Assembly: GCA_965267405.1 (NCBI GenBank)
Contig: OZ253954.1
Span: forward strand, 2,976,001-3,040,000
Source of the DNA: JAPPOI01 sp028818055
GTDB taxonomy: Bacteria; Pseudomonadota; Alphaproteobacteria; Rhodobacterales; Rhodobacteraceae
Reading direction: 5' to 3'
Length of the DNA: 64,000 bases
Shown: positions 58,930 to 64,000 of the stretch, in pieces
How the letters are laid out: the number at the start of each line of letters is the position of its first letter
Numbering within the stretch: the stretch's first letter is position 1
The notes under the pieces: model-generated
The model's input: the letters and a program-made list of their open reading frames with translations, nothing else
Told to the model about the DNA's origin: nothing
Databases searched by the model: none
Program-made: the position numbers and the translations under genes

Positions 58930-59511
58930 TCAGAACATTCCGCGTATATTCAATGAGGGCGTTTCGCGTTCAACATCAAACGCTTGGGCACCCGTAGACG
59001 TCACAATTTGCACCTCCAGTTCCAGCGCGTTTGGAAAGGCGTCAAAGTACGCAAACTCGATGCCGGCAAGCTTTTCGGGGTCGCCACAGTTTAATGTGTA
59101 CTCGGCGTGAAATTCTGTGTGACTTGTTTCTGCATCTTCATGATCTTCTGCATCTGCGTGCTCAACATGACCGTGTTCGTCATGGTCTTCGTGCTCGTCC
59201 TCGCTTTCCAGACTCGCACTGGACTTAATTACGTTGCACTCGGCTGCCGCATTAAGAACGAAAAGGTCCAGCGGTTTCGCCAGAGTCGCGACGGCTGCGT
59301 CAACCGCGGCGCGGTCTTCGGTGTTTTTCGCTTCGTATTCGAAACCGACAATGTCAGATCCTGGGGCGAACAGCTCCATCACTACTGTGCTGCCGTCGAT
59401 TGCGATGTTCAGCTCACCCAATCCATGTTCGTGGGCGTTCAGTTCTCGGACGCTCTCGGCATAAACCGGAGCTGAGGTAAGAATAAAAAGAAGTGCGGTC
59501 GTATTTTTCAT
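58930..59511 (-). CDS. DUF2796 periplasmic zinc-binding protein, ZrgA-like
   Basis: A 193-residue exported protein (LLFILTSAPVYA signal) with the DUF2796 start NAHEHGLGELNIAIDG and a central His/Glu/Asp-rich zinc-binding loop (DEHEDHDEHGHVEHADAE, about residues 112-129). Its closest known type is ZrgA of Vibrio, which binds periplasmic Zn for a dedicated uptake system. Start ATG 59511 follows GAAGG; a start at 59574 is too far upstream. It heads the operon. No Zur box was found upstream by eye. Confidence 0.85.
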   Translation of the reverse strand: MKNTTALLFILTSAPVYAESVRELNAHEHGLGELNIAIDGSTVVMELFAPGSDIVGFEYEAKNTEDRAAVDAAVATLAKPLDLFVLNAAAECNVIKSSASLESEDEHEDHDEHGHVEHADAEDHEDAETSHTEFHAEYTLNCGDPEKLAGIEFAYFDAFPNALELEVQIVTSTGAQAFDVERETPSLNIRGMF

Positions 59512-59636
59512 GGCAATGCCTTCAGATCTGAAATCAATGAGTTGTCCAAGACGAGTCGATTGCCAAACTGACACAAGCGTAGCTGTGGTGCATCCATGGA
59601 AATTTGGAGGCGCCTGTCAACCGGCACCAGACCGCC

Positions 59637-59655
59637 TAAAACGGTTTCTGAACCG
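59637..59655 (-). terminator. Short hairpin terminator after the APC permease
   Basis: Read on the minus strand, CGGTT-CAGA-AACCG is followed by TTTTA, 20 bases after the stop of the permease. The stem is only five pairs, so it is probably a weak terminator. Confidence 0.45.
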
Positions 59656-59673
59656 GGGGAGAGTTCGGCGATG

Positions 59674-60909
59674 TCAAAAAAACGAAGCTGTTAGAAGCAT
59701 GGCGCTTGTAAGCACGCCCAATATCGGAACGAACATGGGTACGGTAAAGAAATCGCCATCGCTGGTTTGCGTTAATTTCAATCTTATCAAGGCGATGTTG
59801 ACCAGGACGAACACAGACAGGACGAGCTGGGAAGTGTGTTCCGCCAATGTGTGAATTGGCAGGGTCTGGCTTAGAACCACGATGATCGCGACGACGGTGA
59901 TCGTGGCAACGATTGGAGTTTGGGTCCAGCGCGAGACCTTTGCAAAAACCCGGGGAAGGTGATCACGGTCGGCCAAACCATAGATCACGCGTGAAGCCAT
60001 GATCATTTGGATGAGGACGCCATTAACGGTCGCGATAATCGCAACTGATGCGAAGGTTTGTCTGGTGCCTTCCCCGGCGTTTGCGAAGACAAGCGATAAA
60101 GGTGCAGTCGAATTTGTAAGATCGCCGATCGGAACCGAAACCAGCACCGCGATCGTCGTTCCCAAATAAAGCAACGTTGCCAACACCAAAGTCCAGACGA
60201 TTGCCCTTGGCATGGTCTTTCTGGGCTCTTTCACTTCTTCTGCAATGTTTGCCATGTCTTCAAAGCCAACGAACGCGAAGAAGGCCAGGATCGAAGCTGA
60301 ACCGATCCCGATCCAATGGTTCACCGAATGAGGCGTGAGTGTCTCTACAAGAGGAAAGCCATTTCCTTCAGCAACCCCGAAGCCCCAGAACATGACGAAT
60401 AGAAGCCCGCCGATTTCGATCACTGTAATTATCGCCGCGACGGCAACCGACTGAACAATTCCAAGAATGGCCACAAGGCCCATAACGACAACGACGGTCG
60501 AGGCCAGAACTGCTTCGGAAGTATTGAAAAATTGGGAAAGGTAGGAGGCAGCGCCAATCGCTACGGCAGAGGCTGACACGACGCCGGAAGCGGCGACGAT
60601 CAGACCGACGACGGTTGCCATCCACGATTGATTGAAGCCTGCTTCCACATAGGCCGCTTCGCCTGCGCTTACCGGAAATCGCGTGGAAAGCTCCGCATAA
60701 GAAAAGGCGGTGAAGGCGACAACAAACGCTGCAACCAGAAATGAAACGGCTGCATATGAGCCAGCCTCAGCGGCTGTTGCACCGACCAGTACATAGATTC
60801 CTGCTCCGACCGTAACGCCAAGTCCGTAAAGCGTTACCAGTGGTGTATTGAGTGCACGGCGCAGTTTGGGTTCGGAACTTGCCACGGGATCGCTCGTTAC
60901 ATTGGTCAA
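59674..60909 (-). CDS. APC-superfamily amino-acid permease
   Basis: A 411-residue permease of about 12 helices with the first-helix signature GLGVTVGAGIYVLVGATAAEAG and a conserved sixth-helix FFAFVGFEDMANIAEE. Of the cationic or neutral amino-acid family without an N-terminal domain. It is separate from the uspA gene by 90 bases, which hold nothing identified. Substrate unknown. Its protein differs clearly from the permease at 5126-6454. Confidence 0.87.
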   Translation of the reverse strand: MTNVTSDPVASSEPKLRRALNTPLVTLYGLGVTVGAGIYVLVGATAAEAGSYAAVSFLVAAFVVAFTAFSYAELSTRFPVSAGEAAYVEAGFNQSWMATVVGLIVAASGVVSASAVAIGAASYLSQFFNTSEAVLASTVVVVMGLVAILGIVQSVAVAAIITVIEIGGLLFVMFWGFGVAEGNGFPLVETLTPHSVNHWIGIGSASILAFFAFVGFEDMANIAEEVKEPRKTMPRAIVWTLVLATLLYLGTTIAVLVSVPIGDLTNSTAPLSLVFANAGEGTRQTFASVAIIATVNGVLIQMIMASRVIYGLADRDHLPRVFAKVSRWTQTPIVATITVVAIIVVLSQTLPIHTLAEHTSQLVLSVFVLVNIALIRLKLTQTSDGDFFTVPMFVPILGVLTSAMLLTASFF

Positions 60910-60999
60910 GGTGTTATGCCTCCAAGGCGCGCCGCAATTTAGGATTGGCCGAAGTGGTCCAAGGCAACAATACCTCGATCATGCATCGTAATCGAAGCT

Positions 61000-61407
61000 T
61001 TATCGAAGGACATGCACCGCGCAGTTTGCGTGTCGCACAACTCGATGAGCGGTTGAGCCCAGAAAGAAATCCTGAAGGCCGGGGCGATGAGATGAAATGA
61101 CGATGCAGTCATAGTCACCCTGATCCGCATAATCGAGTATTGTACGACCCGCGTGTCCGGTGACGACTTCTGTCGATACGCCCGCAACTCCACCCATCTC
61201 TGCTTTAAGTTCGGTTTCCGCTTCTTTTCTTCGATTTGAAAACACCTCTGATGGGATTTGGGTCGCGACGTAGGCGGGAATGTCTTCAAGAACATTCAAC
61301 GCTGTGATGCTTGCGCCTTCGTCCGCCATAAGCCGTGCAACTTCCAAGGCCCGTCCGCTGTCGGGGGAATGATCCAAGGCTATTGGAACGAGGATTTTTT
61401 TGTACAT
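61000..61407 (-). CDS. Universal stress protein UspA family
   Basis: A 135-residue single Usp domain: VPIALDHSPDSGRALEVARL at the start, VVTGHAGRTILDYADQGDYDCIVISSHRPG in the middle and LGSTAHRVVRHANCAVHVLR at the end, which has the ATP-binding GST-VV-pattern. Ribosome site GAAGGAGTG. It follows the small heat-shock gene after about 144 bases, in which no site was recognised. Confidence 0.92.
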   Translation of the reverse strand: MYKKILVPIALDHSPDSGRALEVARLMADEGASITALNVLEDIPAYVATQIPSEVFSNRRKEAETELKAEMGGVAGVSTEVVTGHAGRTILDYADQGDYDCIVISSHRPGLQDFFLGSTAHRVVRHANCAVHVLR

Positions 61408-61551
61408 TTGAACACTCCTTCATTGAGTCTCGGTTCGAGTTGCCGCGTCCCGATCTTGGTGTTTTGGATGGATCGGTCGGCAGAGCTTTCTCAAGGCTAA
61501 GCAAGGACGCTCGATTTTGAGATTTACTCGCCTTGCCGCCGATCCAGTTGT

Positions 61552-61971
61552 CTATTTCGCTGGCTTGATCGAGATCTTCGTCCCTTGCGGATCCTTGACG
61601 CGTCGCCGCGGAATCGTGATCTGGAGCACACCGTTTTTCATGTGAGCTTCAGACTTTTCCCCTTCGGCATCGGGTGGGAGCCTAAATGTTCTTCGAAATG
61701 ACCCGTACTGTCGCTCCGAGAAGTACCAGGTCTCGCCTTTGTCTTCTCGGGACTCGGATTTTTCGCCTGAGACGGACAGCAGATCTTTCGTGGCATTAAG
61801 GCTGATGTCGTCCTCTGAGACACCCGGAAGCTCAATTGTCACGCGATAAGCGTCATCATCGGACGATGCTTCGGAAGCTGGTGACATCCACTGCGAAAGT
61901 TTCGTTCCAAAGTTGCGAAAGGGTTCGTACAGATGCGGCCAAAGACTGCTTGATTGGTTGGATTCAACCAT
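61552..61971 (-). CDS. Small heat-shock protein Hsp20
   Basis: A 139-residue alpha-crystallin-domain chaperone: DAYRVTIELPGVSEDDISL, GETWYFSERQYGSFRRTFRLP and the family end AHMKNGVLQITIPRR then SIKPAK. The start is ATG 61971 behind GGAGG (61980-61976); an ATG at 61983 would include the ribosome site. It prevents aggregation of unfolded protein. An FNR-like promoter is upstream. Confidence 0.92.
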   Translation of the reverse strand: MVESNQSSSLWPHLYEPFRNFGTKLSQWMSPASEASSDDDAYRVTIELPGVSEDDISLNATKDLLSVSGEKSESREDKGETWYFSERQYGSFRRTFRLPPDAEGEKSEAHMKNGVLQITIPRRRVKDPQGTKISIKPAK

Positions 61972-61994
61972 AACCACCTCCATTCGGATTGCTA

Positions 61995-62043
61995 TTCTGC
62001 AAATCTAAATGAGGCAGGCCGTTCCAACCTTGATATAGCTCAA
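61995..62043 (-). promoter_or_regulatory. FNR-like class II promoter of hsp20
   Basis: The box TTGAT-ATAG-CTCAA (62030-62043, one mismatch to the FNR consensus) lies with its centre 41.5 bases before a start predicted near 61995 from a -10-like TAGATT (minus strand, 62007-62002). The spacing is the same as at DUF302-hemA, which supports it. Oxygen- or nitrogen-oxide-responsive induction is inferred. Confidence 0.65.
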
Positions 62044-62092
62044 GCCCAAACGCGATCGGTTGCGCGTTTGGACTTGGGTAGTCTCAATAAAC

Positions 62093-63019
62093 TCAGTTTG
62101 CCGTGAGTTTCTTTGGTTGATCAATCGGTTCGTCGACCGTGCCGTTTTGACCGATCAACAGATGCAGAAGCTCAAATTGCCCGGAGACATCCGCTTTTGC
62201 ATATATCGCAGACAGGTGTCCGCGCACTGTTTTCTCACACACCCCCATTGTATCGGCGATCTTGGTGATCTTCTGACCGTCGCGCATCAGCATACATATC
62301 CTGAATTCTGAACGGCTAAGCCCGATTGGGTTTTCGTGTGTCAGGATTTGTGAGCCTGGGACCTTAGCAGTCGCATCCTCAGCGGTTTCCACGCTGTGGA
62401 GACAAGGTCTTTTTGGCAAGCCCGGTAGCCGGTGGTTCCATGTTTTTGAAAATACTGGCGCCAGCAGTCTAATGATTGCAGGACCGGCAAGCGTCTGAGG
62501 CAGGCTCCGGTATTTCAACTCCAGAACAACGACCCCACGGTCGGAGTTTTCAAGAATGACAGTGAGTACCTCTTTAACGCCATGCCCATGCAAATCGAAG
62601 CCAAAGTCGCCATCTGACTTCAGCCGGGACTCGGCAACTTCGCTAAGCGACCAGAAGGTACCTTCGCGCGCCACAAATAGAGCGTCGCCGAGGATCTCGG
62701 CGCTCAGCGCATGCCAGTTCCTGTCTGAAAACAACTTATGAGCCGACTTATCAAAAATCGCGAAATTGAACGACTGTTGCTTATCGCGTTTATGTCGGGT
62801 GAGACCGACGCTATCAGCGCCTGCCAATCCAGAAACCGTCTTCAAAAATGTTTGGACTTCGCCACGTCCTTGGAGTGACTCGGCCCACTTTGCTATTACT
62901 TCCGCGCCAGAGACAATAACACTCTGAGCGAGGTTGCTATCATATTTACTCAGTACATGGTTTTTCAACAAAACCTCCCAAAACTGAAACATTGTTTCAT
63001 TTTTGGGAAACCAATTCAT
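62093..63019 (-). CDS. LuxR-type transcription regulator
   Basis: A 308-residue regulator with a C-terminal LuxR helix-turn-helix (GLSRSEFRICMLMRDGQKITKIADTMGVCEKTVRGHLSAIYAK, about residues 235-280 in pieces) and an N-terminal domain without the conserved tryptophans and aspartates of autoinducer-binding LuxR proteins, so probably not quorum sensing; a GAF-like fold is possible. It is next to the Flp pilus genes and divergent from them. An in-frame TTG at 63046 would add nine residues. Confidence 0.8.
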   Translation of the reverse strand: MNWFPKNETMFQFWEVLLKNHVLSKYDSNLAQSVIVSGAEVIAKWAESLQGRGEVQTFLKTVSGLAGADSVGLTRHKRDKQQSFNFAIFDKSAHKLFSDRNWHALSAEILGDALFVAREGTFWSLSEVAESRLKSDGDFGFDLHGHGVKEVLTVILENSDRGVVVLELKYRSLPQTLAGPAIIRLLAPVFSKTWNHRLPGLPKRPCLHSVETAEDATAKVPGSQILTHENPIGLSRSEFRICMLMRDGQKITKIADTMGVCEKTVRGHLSAIYAKADVSGQFELLHLLIGQNGTVDEPIDQPKKLTAN

Positions 63020-63029
63020 AAGAAATCTA

Positions 63030-63041
63030 CGGGTATACCCG
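63030..63041. repeat. 12-bp perfect palindrome at the LuxR start
   Basis: CGGGTATACCCG lies 11 bases upstream of the LuxR-type ATG at 63019. It could be an autoregulatory operator; short and unconfirmed. Confidence 0.35.
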
Positions 63042-63046
63042 GTCAA

Positions 63047-63346
63047 AAAGTATTACATATTTCGCGGATTTCCTAAAAACATAGTGATTCCCCCAGTACC
63101 TCAAGACGAACTTAGTGATTCGACGGGGCATGTGGCAACAGTAATGTCCTCTGATCGAACATTAATCTTGGTAAAACAACTTTAAAGTGTAATTCTATTT
63201 AATAAACATCTTAAGGTATTTTATTCCAGATTTTTGCCCCGCGCATTTAGTCTTTTTTCAGTCCAGCATTACCAACGTTCCTAACCTCCAAGTGTTGGGT
63301 ACATGTGGCGCATTGCGCGCGAACTATTTTCTATGGGGGTATCCTT
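63047..63346. other. 300-base AT-rich gap before the Flp pilins
   Basis: This gap between divergent LuxR-type and Flp genes holds no reading frame with a ribosome site. It is AT-rich (for example 63160-63230) and must contain the pilin promoter, but no clear -35/-10 pair was recognised. A GC-rich stretch GGCGCATTGCGCGCG at 63307-63321 could form a hairpin in the pilin mRNA leader. Confidence 0.5.
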
Positions 63347-63517
63347 ATGAATGTTCTGAAGACTTTTTTGAAGGACGAATCTGGTGCGGCGATCGTGGAA
63401 TACGGTCTGGCGCTTCTGGTTGTAGCTGGCATTGCTGTCGGAGCTTTCTCCGCACTTGGCACAACAACCAACACAAACGTCCAGTCGGCTTGTACCGCAG
63501 TTGGTGCAACTTGCTGA
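63347..63517 (+). CDS. Flp-type pilin, first copy
   Basis: A 56-residue class IVb Flp prepilin. The leader MNVLKTFLKDESG is followed by the processing site (G before AAIVEYG, with Glu at mature position 5) and a hydrophobic helix GLALLVVAGIAVGAFSAL. The tail QSACTAVGATC has two cysteines, unusual for short Flp pilins, which may form a disulfide. Ribosome site GGGGG at 63335-63339. It is the major pilin candidate of the tad/cpa system whose cpaB follows. Confidence 0.92.
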   Translation: MNVLKTFLKDESGAAIVEYGLALLVVAGIAVGAFSALGTTTNTNVQSACTAVGATC

Positions 63518-63526
63518 TACTCAAAA

Positions 63527-63554
63527 TGCATCCGTGGCCCTGGTCACGGATGCA
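63527..63554 (+). repeat. Hairpin between the two pilin genes
   Basis: TGCATCCGTG and CACGGATGCA form a perfect ten-pair stem with an eight-base loop, ten bases after the first pilin stop. No T run follows, so it is more likely an mRNA-stabilising or attenuating hairpin that gives high expression of the first pilin than a terminator. Confidence 0.6.
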
Positions 63555-63573
63555 TACTGAAGGGGTGCAATTT

Positions 63574-63756
63574 ATGAATTTTCTAGCTGTAAAAGTTAAG
63601 CGTTTTCTTAAGGACAACGGCGGAGCGGCAATCGTTGAATACGGCCTTGCCTTGCTTGTTGTCGCTGGGATCGCAATCGCCGCATTCAGTGGCTTAGCTA
63701 CTGTCACTAACACCAACACGCAATCCGCGTGTACCGCCGTCGGCGCAACTTGCTGA
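63574..63756 (+). CDS. Flp-type pilin, second copy
   Basis: A 60-residue Flp prepilin similar to the copy before it: leader MNFLAVKVKRFLKDNGG, the same AAIVEYGLALLVVAGIA core and an identical QSACTAVGATC end. It is a tandem duplicate with a longer leader. Ribosome site AGGGG. It is followed by another hairpin and cpaB. Confidence 0.92.
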   Translation: MNFLAVKVKRFLKDNGGAAIVEYGLALLVVAGIAIAAFSGLATVTNTNTQSACTAVGATC

Positions 63757-63762
63757 CCTAAC

Positions 63763-63787
63763 TGTGCGCCGCGTGGTGCCGCGCACA
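63763..63787 (+). repeat. Hairpin after the second pilin gene
   Basis: TGTGCGC-N11-GCGCACA, a seven-pair stem six bases after the stop and 23 bases before cpaB. No T run follows. Like the hairpin between the pilins, it may separate high pilin expression from lower expression of the assembly genes. Confidence 0.5.
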
Positions 63788-63810
63788 TCATGTAACCTTG
63801 GGAGGCTCAG

Positions 63811-64000
63811 ATGAGAATCGGCTCCATAATTACAACATTTGCTGGGTTGGCTATTGCCGGTGGCTCGGTCTTCATCGCAAGGGAGCAATTGCTTCAGGGT
63901 GATGGATCGGCGGTTGCCAGTGCAGCGCCAGAGTACACCGAGATCGTTGTAGCCAATCAAAACATCCAATTTGGTCAAGAAATCGAACCTCATCTTGTTC
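63811..64000 (+). CDS. cpaB: Flp pilus assembly protein CpaB, N-terminal part
   Basis: The first 63 residues of CpaB; the gene runs off the window. It has an N-terminal helix (SIITTFAGLAIAGGSVFIA) and the beginning of the SAF domain (YTEIVVANQNIQFGQEIEPHLV). CpaB acts in the periplasm with the CpaC secretin in Flp pilus assembly. Ribosome site GGGAGG at 63800-63805. Confidence 0.88.
   Translation, partial: MRIGSIITTFAGLAIAGGSVFIAREQLLQGDGSAVASAAPEYTEIVVANQNIQFGQEIEPHLV

Noticed and set aside
59520..59531. Palindrome TTCAGATCTGAA upstream of the DUF2796 gene as a Zur box
   Set aside because: It is short, lies between the ATG and the ribosome site region, and does not resemble the alphaproteobacterial Zur consensus.
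63292..63573. Long frame running through the first pilin into the second
   Set aside because: It is an out-of-frame extension; the ATG at 63574 with AGGGG and the Flp leader is the clear start.
1..64000. CRISPR arrays, tRNA or rRNA genes, insertion sequences, phage genes
   Set aside because: No regularly spaced repeats, no tRNA-like cloverleaf and no transposase, integrase or phage motif were noticed on either strand; this is by eye and not a computed search.

Overview
The window reads as chromosomal DNA of a marine Roseobacter-group alphaproteobacterium (Rhodobacteraceae). The reasons are a complete Paracoccus-type sox cluster (soxRSVWXYZABCDEF), an alphaproteobacterial ALA synthase, ATC-hydrolase and DUF993 genes, Flp/Cpa pilus genes, and moderate-GC DNA with densely overlapping (ATGA) gene starts. 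The identification is inferred from gene content; no rRNA or tRNA was seen.

Region 1 (1-9001, + strand) is one long, translationally coupled run of 13 genes. It starts with the 3' part of a Cu(I) P1B-ATPase and continues with a DUF2933 protein, an ICMT-like methyltransferase, a 57-residue single-helix protein, a reduced binding-protein-like periplasmic protein, a ferric-reductase-like heme membrane protein, a 60-residue protein, a saccharopine-dehydrogenase-like protein, an APC permease, an ATC-hydrolase-like protein, a membrane protein, a cytochrome c and an orphan Rieske protein. Its joint function is not known to me. Region 2 (9.1-13.1 kb) holds a decayed gene, a Crp/Fnr regulator with a dyad at its own start, and a minus-strand CDF exporter/hydroxylase/DUF411 operon behind a CueR-type promoter. 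Region 3 (13.1-21.4 kb) holds a BNR-repeat protein, a two-component system, an L,D-transpeptidase, cytochromes c, a cupredoxin, a multicopper oxidase, a DsbA-like protein and a CopZ-type chaperone behind a second CueR-type promoter. Together these look like a periplasmic copper handling and oxidation island.

Region 4 (21.6-29.9 kb) has cbtBA (cobalt uptake) under a cobalamin riboswitch, then a thiol-redox set (ScsB/DsbD, rhodanese, DsbA-like, DsbB-like, L,D-transpeptidase) and a methyltransferase. Region 5 (29.9-46.6 kb) is the sulfur-oxidation locus: a SoxT-like YeeE protein, the SoxR repressor, SoxS, SoxVW, SoxXYZA, SoxB-F, then DUF302-hemA, a second YeeE protein and two metallo-beta-lactamase-fold proteins. 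Four exact copies and one near copy of the dyad ATTC-N8-GAAT sit upstream of the transcription units here, which maps a probable SoxR regulon. A perfect FNR box in class II position precedes DUF302-hemA.

Region 6 (46.7-56.4 kb) is a catabolic cluster for an unknown substrate: TetR regulator, GMC oxidoreductase, aldo/keto reductase, fused CoA-transferase, enoyl-CoA hydratase, Dabb protein, MaoC, SDR, DUF993 and a TIM-barrel isomerase. A shared dyad AAGTAAC-N6-GTTACTT lies upstream of three of its units. Region 7 (56.5-59.5 kb) is a Zrg-like zinc system (DUF2796, ABC ATPase, FtsX-type permease, DUF3299). Region 8 (59.6-64 kb) has an APC permease, UspA and Hsp20 (FNR-like promoter), a LuxR-type regulator, two tandem Flp pilins and the start of cpaB.
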